Shown: positions 16,368 to 25,708 of the stretch, in pieces
Numbering within the stretch: position 1 is the stretch's first letter
How the letters are laid out: each line of letters opens with the position of its first letter
Assembly (NCBI GenBank): GCA_016432545.1
Contig: CP066694.1
Coordinates: 620,001 to 684,000, forward strand
Length of the DNA stretch: 64,000 nt
Direction of reading: 5' to 3'
Source of the DNA: an archaeon
GTDB lineage: Archaea > Thermoproteota > Nitrososphaeria > Nitrososphaerales > Gagatemarchaeaceae
Notes under the pieces: model-generated
What the model was told of the DNA's origin: nothing
Database searches by the model: none
What the model saw: only the letters and a program-made list of their open reading frames with translations
Translations under genes and position numbers: made by a program

Positions 16368-17578
16368 ATCTTGAAGATCTGCGCCGCCTTCTCGAGTCCG
16401 GCCCGTAGGGCGTCGATGTCGTCGTTGGAGTTGTAGACATGGAAGCTGGCCCGGCTGGTCGCGGCGACGTCCAGCCAGCGCATCAGAGGCTGGGCGCAGT
16501 GGTGGCCAGAACGGATCGCTATCCCTTCTTCGTCGAGGATCGTGGCGAGGTCGTGAGGGTGCACGTCAGCGAGGTTGAACGATATCACGCCTGCCTTCTT
16601 CTCTGGGTCGGACGGGCCGTAGTGCTTGAAGCCCTTGACCTTCGCGAGCTCAGAGAGGGCGTAGCCGATGAGACGCCTTTCGTGGTCTCTGACCTTGCCC
16701 ATCCCGATGGAAGTCAAGTAGTCTACGGCTGCCCCGAGCCCGATCGAGTCGGCTATGTTGACCGTACCTGCCTCGAACTTGTAGGGGACATCGTTCCAGG
16801 TCGAGTGGTCGAGGAAGACCTCGCGTATCATTTCTCCGCCGCCGTGGAATGGATCCATCTCCTCGAGGAGGGCCTTTCTCCCGAAGAGCCCCCCTATCCC
16901 GGTGGGGCCGAGCATCTTGTGGCCTGAGAATGCGTAGAAGTCGCACCCGATGGAAGAGACGTCCACTGGTAGGTGGGGGACTGCCTGGGCGCCGTCGACT
17001 ACGGTGGTTGCGCCCGCGCTGGAGGCCTTCGCGCAGAGGGAACCCACATCGTTGGTGGTCCCGAGCACGTTCGAGCAGTGAGTAAGTGCCACGAGGCGAG
17101 GAGCCTCACGCAGGAGTTCCTCGAAGCTCCCGAGGTCCAGGGTCCCGTCCGGGTTGAGCTCCACGAACTTCAGCCTTGCCTCCTTGTGCTTTGCCAGGAG
17201 CTGCCAGGGGACGATGTTGCTGTGGTGCTCCATCATCGTTGTGACGAGCAGGTCCCCCCTCTGGACGAACTTCTCGCCCCAGGCGAACCTCACGAGGTTG
17301 GTAGCTTCGGTGGTCCCCCTGACGAAGACGAGCTCCTTCGCCGACGATCCTATGAACGCGGCTGTCTTCTTCCTCGCGCCCTCGTAGGCAGCAGTCGCCT
17401 CTTCCCCAAGTGTGTGGACCGACCTGTGCACGTTGGAGTTGTACCTGGAATAGTAGTCGTCGAGCGCCTGGATGACCTGCTTCGGCTTCTGGGTGGTCGC
17501 GGCGTTGTCAAGGTAGACCAGCCGCTTTCCTCTGACCTGCCTTCTCAGGATGGGAAAGTCGGCCCTGATCCTCTCCAT
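16364..17578 (-). CDS. sufS: Cysteine desulfurase SufS
   Basis: 404 aa. PLP enzyme releasing sulfur from cysteine. PLP lysine in SGHKMLGPTGIG, catalytic cysteine in SGHHCAQPLM, N-terminal YLDNAATTQKP. ATG at 17578 gives the usual DFPIL start; a TTG at 17602 would add eight residues. It lies between the Rieske-type gene and sufU. Confidence 0.94.
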   Translation of the reverse strand: MERIRADFPILRRQVRGKRLVYLDNAATTQKPKQVIQALDDYYSRYNSNVHRSVHTLGEEATAAYEGARKKTAAFIGSSAKELVFVRGTTEATNLVRFAWGEKFVQRGDLLVTTMMEHHSNIVPWQLLAKHKEARLKFVELNPDGTLDLGSFEELLREAPRLVALTHCSNVLGTTNDVGSLCAKASSAGATTVVDGAQAVPHLPVDVSSIGCDFYAFSGHKMLGPTGIGGLFGRKALLEEMDPFHGGGEMIREVFLDHSTWNDVPYKFEAGTVNIADSIGLGAAVDYLTSIGMGKVRDHERRLIGYALSELAKVKGFKHYGPSDPEKKAGVISFNLADVHPHDLATILDEEGIAIRSGHHCAQPLMRWLDVAATSRASFHVYNSNDDIDALRAGLEKAAQIFKI

Positions 17579-17617
17579 GTCGAGGACTTCTGCCTCTAGC
17601 AAATGGTCATCGCCGCC

Positions 17618-17926
17618 CTAGACCTCGACAAAAATCGTCTCGCCGTCTATTTTAACATTGAAGCGCCTGAGCGGCTCGGTGGCCGGCGGGTTCTGGACCT
17701 GGCCAGTCCGCAGGTCGAACTGAGAGAGGTGGAGCGGGCAGACTATCCGCTCTTCGAGGACGAATCCGAGCGCGAGGTCGGTCTCTTCGTGGGTGCACGT
17801 TCCGCTGACCGCCGAGACCTCCCCTCCGATCTTCGAGAGGATAAGGTGGTTGCCGCCGATGTCCACCGGATAGATAGCACCCTCTGCCAGCTCTGAGTAC
17901 TTCACCGCGGGCAGGAACTCGGGCAC
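17618..17926 (-). CDS. Rieske-type [2Fe-2S] ferredoxin in the SUF run
   Basis: 102 aa. Rieske ligands CTH and CPLH are present (SGTCTHEETDLALG; RIVCPLHLSQFD). No membrane segment and no oxygenase domain, so a soluble electron carrier. GTG at 17926, four bases past the sufD stop and preceded by GAAGGTGA, fits better than the longer frame inside sufD. Its location suggests it supplies electrons for cluster assembly, which is inference. Confidence 0.88.
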   Translation of the reverse strand: MPEFLPAVKYSELAEGAIYPVDIGGNHLILSKIGGEVSAVSGTCTHEETDLALGFVLEERIVCPLHLSQFDLRTGQVQNPPATEPLRRFNVKIDGETIFVEV

Positions 17927-17930
17927 GAGG

Positions 17931-19346
17931 TCACCTTCGGTACTTGTAGTGGCGCTCGAAGATGTCCTCGGACTGCCTGACTTCGGGGGACGTTTCTCCG
18001 GTCTTCGCAAGAAGGGTCTCCCGGTCGACCATCCGCCTCTTCTCCCCCAGCCACTTGCCTTCGATCATGAACCTCGCGCCCTCGCGAGTCGACTCGATGG
18101 GGACCCTGGAGAGCACTGGCTCAAAGAATCCCAGAACTACCATCTTCCGGGCCTCGTCAGGAGGAAGACCCCTTGCCTCCAAGTAGAAGAGCTGCTCCTC
18201 GTCGATCTGGGCGACGGAGGCCGAGTGGGTCGCCTTTACTTCGTTGTTGTCGATCTCCAAGCCAGGTATCCCGTCCGACCTGGCGGAGCGGCCGAGGATC
18301 ATCGCATGGTGGGCGAGGTAGGAGCGCGAGTTCTTTGCAGCGTTGACGATCTTGATCATGCCCTTGAAGATCGTCTGCGACTCCCCCTTGAGGACGCCCC
18401 TTGCCTGCGTGGAGCCGGTCGAGTCGGGCGAGTTGTGCCTGAGATTGGACTCGAAGTCGTACCTCTGCTTGGCGTCTGTGAAGAAGATCTCGAACCCCTC
18501 CGCCTGGGAGCCTCTGCCGTCGAGCAGGAAGTTCATCCTCGAGCGGGAGACCGAAGCCCCGAGCGCGAGGGCACTCACTGACGCCCGAGAGTCGTTGAGG
18601 GTCTGGATCGCTCGGTTGGACACGTGGACTGCCCTTTCGTCGAGGAGCTGGACCGACGAGAAGTCCACGTGGGACCCCGGCCCGGCGAGGAGCTCTACGT
18701 TGGAGGCCACGAAGGAGGGATCGGAGGAGCTCTTGGAGTAGAGCTCATCTAGGAAAACGAACCTGGAGCCCTCCTCGGCGACGAGGAAGCACTGGTCGAC
18801 CACCGCCGAGGTGGGCGAGTCGAGCAGGACCATCCTCCTGAGTGGCCTTTCCACAGTCACGCCCTTGGGGACGTAGACGACTGTCCCGCTGTTGAAGAAG
18901 GCGTTCACGAAGGCGGCGTACCTGTCATCCGCAGACCTCACGAGGCGCCCCTCGAAGAGCTTCTTGACGAGCGGCTCGTTCTCCGCCATGGCCTCGTGGA
19001 GGGAGAGGAGCTTGACGCCCTGCGAGTCGAGGTCCTTGTCCACCTCTGCGTGGACCTGCGTGTGATTGCCCTGGAGGATGATGTTCCTCTCCCCTCCTGT
19101 CAGATACCCCTGGAAGAATGCGCGGAAGTCCAGCTTTGAGCCCGTGCCCTGGACCGAGAACTGGCCGAGTTCGAAGTCGCTGATTCTCGCGTACTTGGTG
19201 TACAGTGGGTTCTTCTCGGGAGGAAGGACGGCGAACTCCTTCAGCGAGTCGAGCCTGGCCCTGGCGAGCCACTCCGGCTCTTGGAGGGAACTTGAAAGAG
19301 AGCGGACGAGAGATTCGTCGAAGGTGCCGGCGATTGCCTGGGTCAT
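17931..19346 (-). CDS. sufD: Fe-S assembly protein SufD
   Basis: 471 aa. Beta-helix SUF scaffold partner of SufB. The C-terminal core (GLEIDNNEVKATHSASVAQIDEEQLFYLEARGL) has the conserved His, and the N-terminal helical region is typical of SufD. ATG start follows sufB by 20 bases. With SufB and SufC it forms the BC2D-type scaffold complex. Confidence 0.92.
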   Translation of the reverse strand: MTQAIAGTFDESLVRSLSSSLQEPEWLARARLDSLKEFAVLPPEKNPLYTKYARISDFELGQFSVQGTGSKLDFRAFFQGYLTGGERNIILQGNHTQVHAEVDKDLDSQGVKLLSLHEAMAENEPLVKKLFEGRLVRSADDRYAAFVNAFFNSGTVVYVPKGVTVERPLRRMVLLDSPTSAVVDQCFLVAEEGSRFVFLDELYSKSSSDPSFVASNVELLAGPGSHVDFSSVQLLDERAVHVSNRAIQTLNDSRASVSALALGASVSRSRMNFLLDGRGSQAEGFEIFFTDAKQRYDFESNLRHNSPDSTGSTQARGVLKGESQTIFKGMIKIVNAAKNSRSYLAHHAMILGRSARSDGIPGLEIDNNEVKATHSASVAQIDEEQLFYLEARGLPPDEARKMVVLGFFEPVLSRVPIESTREGARFMIEGKWLGEKRRMVDRETLLAKTGETSPEVRQSEDIFERHYKYRR

Positions 19347-19366
19347 TGTGGCATGCTCCCGGGCGG

Positions 19367-20779
19367 CTAGCCCACGGCGTTGGTCATTTCGATCGACATC
19401 AGGCGGTTGAACTCGACGGCGTATGTCATGGGTAGCTCCTTCGCGAAGGGCTCGAGGAACCCGTTGACGACCATGCTCAGGGCGTCGCCCTCCGAGATCC
19501 CGCGGGCCATCAGGTAGAAGAGCTGCTCCTCCCCCACCTTCCCAACGCTCGCCTCGTGCGTGACTGTCGCATCGTCCTCCTGGATCTCCATGTACGGGTA
19601 CGTCGCCGTGGTGCTCTTCCCATCTATCAGAAGAGCGTCGCAGCGGACAGTGCTCTTGACGTTCTTGGCCCCCTTCGCGATGTGGAGGAGGCCCCTGTAG
19701 GCTGTGTGGCCGCCGTCCTTCGAGACGGAGCGGGAGATTATCCTCGAGGTAGTGTCCCTGGCGAGGTGGACGGCCTTGCCCCCCGTGTCCTGGACCTGGC
19801 CTGCGCCTGCGTAGGCCACGGAGATGATGTCCGCCTTGGCCCGGGGGCCGAGTAGATAGATTGACGGATACTTCCTAGTCAGCTTTGACCCTCCGTTGAA
19901 GTCGACCCATGAGACTGTCGCCTCCTCGTGGGCGTGCGCCCTCTTGGTGACAAGGTTGAGCACGTCCCTTGACCAGTTCTGGAGGGTGGTGTACTTCACG
20001 AAGGAACCCTTGCGGGCAACGATCTCGACTATGGCGGAGTGGAGGGACTGCGATGAGTACACGGGCGCCGAGCACCCCTCGATGTAGGTCACTTCGCTGT
20101 AGGGCTCCCCGATGATGAGCGTCCGCTCGAACTGGCCCATGTTCCTCTCGTTGATTCTGAAGTACGCTTGGAGCGGAGTGGTGACTTTGACGCCCTCCGG
20201 CACGTAGACGAAGCTCCCGGCGCTCCAGACCGCCGTCTGGAGGGCGGCGATGTAGTTGTCCTTGTATGGCACGACCGTCCCGAAATACTTCTTCATGATG
20301 TCCGGGTACTGCTTCAGGGCCGTGACCGTGTCAGTGAAGACGACTCCCTGCTTTGCGAGGTCCCCCTGGATGCTGTGGTAAACGGCCTCGCTCTCGTAGA
20401 TGGCGCCAACTCCCGCCAGGAACTTCTTCTCTGCCTCGGCGATTCCCAGCTTGTCATACGTCCTCCTGATGTACTCGGGGAGCTGGTCCCACGAGTCCGC
20501 TGCCTTCTTCGTGGGGCTCGCATAGTAGTAGAATGATTGGAAGTCGATGTCCGCCAGGTCGGGAGCCCACGCGGGCGGCTTCAAGTCCAGGAAGTACTTC
20601 AGCGCCTGCATCCTCAGCTGCTCCATCCAGGCGGGCTCGTCGTGGAGCCTCACAATCTCTTGGACGACCCTCTCGCTCAGGCCCTTGGTCCCTGCGACCG
20701 CATAGGAGTCGACCGGGTCGCTGAATCCGTACTTCTCCTTGTAGTCCTCTGTTACGATGTCTACCTTTGAAGCAGTCAC
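19367..20779 (-). CDS. sufB: Fe-S assembly scaffold SufB
   Basis: 470 aa. Scaffold on which new clusters are built. EGCSAPVYSSQSLHSA contains the conserved Cys-Ser-Ala-Pro, and HEASVGKVGEEQLFYLMARG contains the C-terminal His/Glu pair. GTG start. A promoter and palindrome separate it from sufC, so it can be transcribed apart from sufC. Confidence 0.94.
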   Translation of the reverse strand: MTASKVDIVTEDYKEKYGFSDPVDSYAVAGTKGLSERVVQEIVRLHDEPAWMEQLRMQALKYFLDLKPPAWAPDLADIDFQSFYYYASPTKKAADSWDQLPEYIRRTYDKLGIAEAEKKFLAGVGAIYESEAVYHSIQGDLAKQGVVFTDTVTALKQYPDIMKKYFGTVVPYKDNYIAALQTAVWSAGSFVYVPEGVKVTTPLQAYFRINERNMGQFERTLIIGEPYSEVTYIEGCSAPVYSSQSLHSAIVEIVARKGSFVKYTTLQNWSRDVLNLVTKRAHAHEEATVSWVDFNGGSKLTRKYPSIYLLGPRAKADIISVAYAGAGQVQDTGGKAVHLARDTTSRIISRSVSKDGGHTAYRGLLHIAKGAKNVKSTVRCDALLIDGKSTTATYPYMEIQEDDATVTHEASVGKVGEEQLFYLMARGISEGDALSMVVNGFLEPFAKELPMTYAVEFNRLMSIEMTNAVG

Positions 20780-20795
20780 TCTCTCATCCTCGAAT

Positions 20796-20809
20796 ATAAC
20801 ATAGGTTAT
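20796..20809. promoter_or_regulatory. Palindrome ATAAC-N4-GTTAT upstream of sufB
   Basis: ATAACATAGGTTAT, an inverted repeat with 5-bp arms and a 4-bp spacer, 17 bases before the sufB start and overlapping its TATA-like sequence. A near-identical copy precedes sufC, so this is a candidate binding site for an iron or Fe-S-responsive regulator. Confidence 0.6.
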
Positions 20810-20826
20810 TTTCCTCGTTAAAAGCG

Positions 20827-21603
20827 TTATGGGGCCTGAGGAGCCACCTGCTCCTCCCCCGCGTAGCCCTTGATCCAGGTGTATCCCCTCTCCTCGAGAA
20901 GCCTCGAGAGGTCCTCCCCTCCAGACTCGATGATCCTCCCCTGGTACATCACATGCACGAACTGCGGCTTCACGTACTTCAGTATCCTCTGGTAGTGGGT
21001 TATCAGGAGGGTCCCCATGTGCGGCCCCGAGACCTTGTTGATTCCCTCCGCGACTATGCGGAGCGCGTCGATGTCCAGCCCGGAGTCGGTCTCGTCGAGG
21101 ACCGCGAACTTCGGCTGCATCAGGGCCATCTGAAGGATTTCCGCGCGCTTCTTCTCCCCTCCGGAGAAGCCCTCGTTCAGGTACCGGGTCAGGAAGGCTT
21201 CGTCCATGCTCAACATCTTCAGCCTCTCGGCGACGGTCTCTTTGAATTCGAAGATGGTCGGCGCTTCGGTTCCGGCCGGCCTGGAATTGTTGAAGGCGGC
21301 CCTGAGGAAGGAGAACATGCTCACGCCCTGGACGCTGACAGGGTACTGGAACGCGAGGAAGAGGCCCTTCCTGACCCTCTTGTCAGGGGTAAGGCCGATG
21401 ATGCTCTCCCCATCGATCAGAACGTCGCCGGAGGTGACCTGGTACTTCGGGTGCCCCATGAGCGTGTAGGCGAGGGTGCTCTTGCCTGAACCGTTGGGCC
21501 CCATGAGCGCGTGGGTCTCACCCTGCGAGACCGCGAGGTCCACGCCCTTCAGAATCTCCTTTCCATCCACCGAGGCGCGGAGGCCCTTTATCTCGAGCTT
21601 CAT
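20827..21603 (-). CDS. sufC: Fe-S assembly ATPase SufC
   Basis: 258 aa. ABC-type ATPase of the SUF scaffold. Walker A GPNGSGKST, signature FSGGEKKRAEILQ, Walker B FAVLDETDSGLD. Soluble, with no membrane partner nearby. ATG start. First gene of the SUF run, with its own promoter (CTTAAATAC on the minus strand near 21,632-21,640). Confidence 0.96.
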   Translation of the reverse strand: MKLEIKGLRASVDGKEILKGVDLAVSQGETHALMGPNGSGKSTLAYTLMGHPKYQVTSGDVLIDGESIIGLTPDKRVRKGLFLAFQYPVSVQGVSMFSFLRAAFNNSRPAGTEAPTIFEFKETVAERLKMLSMDEAFLTRYLNEGFSGGEKKRAEILQMALMQPKFAVLDETDSGLDIDALRIVAEGINKVSGPHMGTLLITHYQRILKYVKPQFVHVMYQGRIIESGGEDLSRLLEERGYTWIKGYAGEEQVAPQAP

Positions 21604-21643
21604 TCGAATGAGAGCGAACGACGTTCAACCGTATTTAAGGGTT

Positions 21644-21657
21644 ATAACATAAGTTAT
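21644..21657. promoter_or_regulatory. Palindrome ATAAC-N4-GTTAT upstream of sufC
   Basis: ATAACATAAGTTAT differs from the sufB copy at one spacer base. It lies just upstream of the TATA-like sequence of sufC, where a repressor or activator would act. Confidence 0.6.
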
Positions 21658-21740
21658 ACCGCGACCGCGATCTGGCGTCTGATGGCCGAACTTCCCGCGA
21701 TTCGACTGGTCCGGCGCAGAGAACAGGCGAATCAGTTACT

Positions 21741-24308
21741 CTAGCTGACGCTTATCGATACCGGCGCGGTCGTGACTGTCTCTGGGCTCGCCGAGGAGTC
21801 CGTGACCGTGAGTTCGAACTGCCAGGTGCCTACCTCCCCCAGGTTCCCCGTGGAGACCGCGTACAGAGTGGACTCGTTGCACGAGAAGGAAGTCCCCAGG
21901 TTTTGGAACGAGACGTCGGAGGGACCTTCCACAAGCCACTGACAGGTGAAGGGACCCGTCCCGCCGAAGATGTCCGAAGTCATGAAGATGACTGCGCCGT
22001 GTCCGCTCGCCACCGAGGAGAGGCTCGTGTCCACAGAGGGAGCGACGAGCGCTGGGTTCACCGCCACTGGCTTGGTCAGGGAGATCGCTGACGAGGGACT
22101 CCCCGCGGAGTCGGTGACGACTGCGCAGAACCAGGTGTCAGAAGAGATGGTCGGCAGGTCGCTGAAGTGGACCGAGAGTGCGGTCCCATTGCTCGAGTCC
22201 GCTAGGGTCGAGGAGTCGGAACAGGAGCTGGTTGAGCTGGAGTACACTGCTACAGAGTAGGGGGAAGTCCCTCCGGTCCAGGAAACGGTGACCGGGACCG
22301 ACTGGCCCGTGTCAATGCCCGACGGAGCGGAGAGGGCGGGAACGTGCAGGGCGGCATTTACGACGACTGTGATCGGCGCAGAGGCGACGGTTGGCTTGCC
22401 GTCTGCGGAGTCGGCCACCTGGAGCTTGAATTGCCACGACCCGGTCGATGAGAGGCCGCTCAGACCGAGGCTGGGCGAGCCAGAGCACGGGAAGGCAGTC
22501 TGGGCGACGAAGGAGGATGAAGCAGGCGACTTCTTGAGCCACTGGCAGGTGTACGGCTCGGTCCCTCCGCTCAGCGGGCCGGAGGTCGAGACTGAGGAGT
22601 TCTGACCGAGGTCCATGACGGGCGGCGCTGCCACGAGGGACGGGGCGCCGAGAGGCGGGTTGACTGTCACGTCCGCAGAGGGCGAAGAAACAGCGGCAGG
22701 GATGGCGGAGTGGTCCACGATGATCGCGCAGTAGGTGGTGTCCGCACTCAGGGTCGGCAACCCGATGAACTTCGCCTTGAGTCCGCTGACGCTCTTCGTG
22801 GCCACGATCGGGGAACTGACGTTGCAGGAACCCGAACTGCTCGCGTGGAGCACTACTGTGTACTTCGGGATCCCCCCGCTCCAGCTGACGAAGGCGTTGA
22901 CTGACTGCCCGCTGTCAATCACTCCGGAGGACAAGGTCAAGGCGGGGGAGGTGAGCGCCGTGTTGACCTTCAAGGAGGCAGGCTTTGAGATGACGTTGAC
23001 AGGGGTGTTTGAGCTGTCGGTCACGGAGAGCTTGAACCTCCAGACCCCCGTGGGGCCCAGGGACCCGGTCGACTGGCCGAAGAGTGAGGGCCCGCACAAG
23101 AACGGACTGCCGAGGTCGGAGTATACTCCCGCGCCGGGTGCCTCCACGAGCCACTGGCAGGTCAGCGGGGCAGTCCCGCCCACCGCCGCAATGTTGGAGG
23201 TGTAGACGGTCGGGGACTGTCCCGACTCGATTACCTTAGCGGAGACGAAGACCTTGTTGACTTTGAGCGGAGCGTTCACTGAGACTGTCACCGGGCTTGA
23301 CTGGATCGTGGTCGGGAGCCCCGCGCTGTCGGTCACGCTCAGTTCGAACTGCCAGCTCCCTGCCTTTGTAAGTGCCCCGGTCGGGGTCGAAGGCAGGGAT
23401 GACGTATCGCAGGAGAAGGCGCCGCCCAAGCTGGTGAACGAGGTGGCTGCGGGGGCCTTCTTGAGCCAAGAACAGCTGTAAGGTCCGCTTCCCCCCGAGA
23501 AGGGCGAAGTCGTGGAGATCGTGAGGCTCTGCCCAACCACGACCCCTCCAGCGGATGCTGAGACTACTGGCGCGCCCAAGGCTGCGTGGGCGACTACCCC
23601 CGCGCTCAGTGAGGAGGTGATGGCAGGGACTCCCGAGTCATCAGAGACAGTGGCGCAGTACCAGATGCCCATCGTGACGTTCGTGTTGAACAGGACGGAG
23701 ACGCTCCAAGACGACGATGTCAGGTCGGAAGCCGAGGAGACAAGGGTAGAGTTCGAGTCGCAGGCTGCCGACCCACTGCTGTAGAGCGAGGACCCGAAGG
23801 TGGAGGTCCCGCCGGTCCATGACACTACGATGCTGGCACTCTCGCCCGAGTCGAGGACGTTCGGATTGGCTGTTACGAGGGGCGTCCCGAGCACACGGTT
23901 GACCGTTACTGACGCGGCGCCGGAGACGACCGTCACAGGAGACGGTGAGCTATCGGTCACCTGGAGCTCGAAGCGCCAAGTACCGACGGTCGAGAGAGGC
24001 CCTGTGGAGGTCGAGGGCAGGGTGGTGGTGTCGCAAGAGAACGCGGAGTTCAGGTTTGAGAATGAGCCAGCTCCGGGGGCCTTCGACAGCCACTGGCAGG
24101 TATAGGGGGAGGTCCCTCCGGCGAATGCGACCGCCGTCGAGAGAAGCTCGCTCTGGCCGCTGTCGATCGTTCCGGGGCTGACCCCTATCACAGGGGGAGA
24201 CAGGCTCGCGTCTACGGGCGCCAGAGGAATAAGCAGGACCAGGAAGAGGAGGAGTGAGAGGGCAGCGAAGGGCGCCCTGCGGGCCCTGTGGAGTCCGTTG
24301 TTCGGCAC
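21741..24308 (-). CDS. Secreted protein with eight tandem Ig-like repeats
   Basis: 855 aa with a basic N-terminus and a signal-like hydrophobic stretch (about 16-35). The rest is eight repeats of roughly 95-105 residues. Two kinds alternate as A-B-A-A-B-A-B-A. Type A carries a CQW or CSW segment and a second Cys (FSCDTT), then W-F-L-VTDS. Type B has VSWTGG and a later Y/F-C-A. Paired Cys suggest one disulfide per domain. No C-terminal membrane anchor is seen. Probably a surface or adhesion protein. GTG start; Ser/Thr-rich throughout. Confidence 0.85.
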   Translation of the reverse strand: MPNNGLHRARRAPFAALSLLLFLVLLIPLAPVDASLSPPVIGVSPGTIDSGQSELLSTAVAFAGGTSPYTCQWLSKAPGAGSFSNLNSAFSCDTTTLPSTSTGPLSTVGTWRFELQVTDSSPSPVTVVSGAASVTVNRVLGTPLVTANPNVLDSGESASIVVSWTGGTSTFGSSLYSSGSAACDSNSTLVSSASDLTSSSWSVSVLFNTNVTMGIWYCATVSDDSGVPAITSSLSAGVVAHAALGAPVVSASAGGVVVGQSLTISTTSPFSGGSGPYSCSWLKKAPAATSFTSLGGAFSCDTSSLPSTPTGALTKAGSWQFELSVTDSAGLPTTIQSSPVTVSVNAPLKVNKVFVSAKVIESGQSPTVYTSNIAAVGGTAPLTCQWLVEAPGAGVYSDLGSPFLCGPSLFGQSTGSLGPTGVWRFKLSVTDSSNTPVNVISKPASLKVNTALTSPALTLSSGVIDSGQSVNAFVSWSGGIPKYTVVLHASSSGSCNVSSPIVATKSVSGLKAKFIGLPTLSADTTYCAIIVDHSAIPAAVSSPSADVTVNPPLGAPSLVAAPPVMDLGQNSSVSTSGPLSGGTEPYTCQWLKKSPASSSFVAQTAFPCSGSPSLGLSGLSSTGSWQFKLQVADSADGKPTVASAPITVVVNAALHVPALSAPSGIDTGQSVPVTVSWTGGTSPYSVAVYSSSTSSCSDSSTLADSSNGTALSVHFSDLPTISSDTWFCAVVTDSAGSPSSAISLTKPVAVNPALVAPSVDTSLSSVASGHGAVIFMTSDIFGGTGPFTCQWLVEGPSDVSFQNLGTSFSCNESTLYAVSTGNLGEVGTWQFELTVTDSSASPETVTTAPVSISVS

Positions 24309-24419
24309 GCTGTCACCTGCTCGTCGGGCCGGCAGCCTCCTCTCTTAAGTCTGCCAAGAGGCGTAACTGAGCCTAGACTCACGATCTCCTATTTCGTCCG
24401 TAGGGCCTTCCCTCTTCTG

Positions 24420-24905
24420 TTACGAACCGGAGGCCTTCTTGGCGACAGCCTCGAGGAACTCCCTGTCCAGGGAGGAGAAGGCGCCGAGCTGGTCGCTGTC
24501 GATGTCGATTTCACCCACGACCCGGCCGTCGCGGAAGATGGGGACCACGATTTCAGCCTTGGTCGAGAGGAAGCACTGCAGGTACCTGGGGTCCTTGCTC
24601 ACGTCCGACACGATTTCCGTCCTCCCTGCCTTGGCGGCGAACCCGCAGACCCCCTTTCCGATGGGTATCCGCGTGTGCTCGGTCGCGGCGGGGCCCGCCC
24701 AGGCGTCCAAGACGAGGTCGTTCCCTTGGACCATGTATATCCCCACCCAAGAGTAGGACGGGACGTTCCTGTTGAGCTCCTTGACGATGGCCTCTCTGGC
24801 CTCCTTTCCTCTTGCGGCCTTCAGGGTGGATTCAAGCGTCGAGAGGACACTTTTTGCCTGCTCTCTGCTGAGTCGGACTGTCGAGGCCTTCAATTCGGGG
24901 CGCAC
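24420..24905 (-). CDS. GAF-domain protein, free methionine sulfoxide reductase-like
   Basis: 161 aa, a single GAF domain after a short helical start. IPIGKGVCGFAAKAG, a downstream Cys (YLQCFLSTKAEIVVP) and GEIDIDSDQLGAFSS resemble the fRMsr family, which reduces free methionine-R-sulfoxide through cysteines in a GAF pocket. Only two of the usual three Cys are obvious. GTG start with TATA-like GATAAATACC close upstream, implying a nearly leaderless transcript. Confidence 0.7.
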   Translation of the reverse strand: MRPELKASTVRLSREQAKSVLSTLESTLKAARGKEAREAIVKELNRNVPSYSWVGIYMVQGNDLVLDAWAGPAATEHTRIPIGKGVCGFAAKAGRTEIVSDVSKDPRYLQCFLSTKAEIVVPIFRDGRVVGEIDIDSDQLGAFSSLDREFLEAVAKKASGS

Positions 24906-24936
24906 TCTCGCCTTGCGGTATTTATCTCCGATGTGG

Positions 24937-25632
24937 CTATGGCGTCCGTTCGATGCCGAATCTGTATGCCAGGGCCGCGGCGACCGAGCCCAGGACCGGA
25001 CCCACCAGGTAGACGAACCAGTAATAAGGGAGGAAAGAGCCTGCGATCATTGGGCCGAACGCGCGCGCTGGGTTCATCGCAGCGCCGGTCAGGGCTCCCC
25101 CGACCAGTACGTCCGCGAGGACCGCGAGTCCGATTCCGAGCCCCCCGATCTTAGGAGCTCTCTCGTCGACGGCGGTGCCGTAGACGGCGAAGACCAGCAC
25201 GAAAGTAAGGAGCGCCTCAATGGCGACACCCTGGACTACTGCGACCTGTCCTGAGAGTGTGGGGGCTCCCCAGTGGGCAGCGCTGCCGAGCGAGGACGGA
25301 AAGGAGAGGACGAGGAGAAGGCCCGCTGCCGTCGCCCCGGCGAGCTCAGCAACTACGTACGGGACGAGGGCGTTCAGCTCCAGCTTGCGGCCCACTACCA
25401 GCCCGACCGCGACCGCAGGGTTGAGGACCCCGCCGGAGACTCCCATGGTCGCCGAGACGGCCATCGCCAGGCCCAGGCCGTTCGCGAAGGCTGCGATCAA
25501 GATGCCCGAGGAGAGCGCCTGTCCGCCGAGAGCCTGGGCCCCGACTGCCGAGCCTGCTCCGACGAGCACGAAGACGAAGGTCCCGAGGAACTCAGCTGTG
25601 ATTCTTCTTGACAGAGGAGCCCGAGACGACAT
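24937..25632 (-). CDS. MIP-family aquaporin/glycerol channel
   Basis: 231 aa, six membrane helices in two repeats with NPA boxes in LNPAVAV and MNPARAFGP. The residue before the first box is Val rather than the His often seen, and Arg follows the second box. Water or a small neutral solute is the likely substrate; it cannot be set from sequence alone. ATG at 25632 chosen; a GTG at 25662 adds ten residues. Divergent from the thermosome gene. Confidence 0.9.
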   Translation of the reverse strand: MSSRAPLSRRITAEFLGTFVFVLVGAGSAVGAQALGGQALSSGILIAAFANGLGLAMAVSATMGVSGGVLNPAVAVGLVVGRKLELNALVPYVVAELAGATAAGLLLVLSFPSSLGSAAHWGAPTLSGQVAVVQGVAIEALLTFVLVFAVYGTAVDERAPKIGGLGIGLAVLADVLVGGALTGAAMNPARAFGPMIAGSFLPYYWFVYLVGPVLGSVAAALAYRFGIERTP

Positions 25633-25699
25633 CCGAAGTTCCGGTCGCGCTTCGAAGTCCACTTAAGAATTTCCGGAGGTCGCTAAAGTTCGAGAATGG

Positions 25700-25708
25700 T
25701 TTATATAC
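25700..25708 (+). promoter_or_regulatory. TATA box of the thermosome gene
   Basis: TTTATATAC, a near-consensus archaeal TATA box 30-38 bases before the ATG at 25738, so the transcript should begin near 25,728-25,732 with a very short leader. Confidence 0.75.

Noticed and set aside
21741-24308. Internal DNA repeats here read as a mobile repeat array
   Set aside because: The repetition follows the reading frame of the Ig-like domains and is diverged, so it is protein repeat structure.
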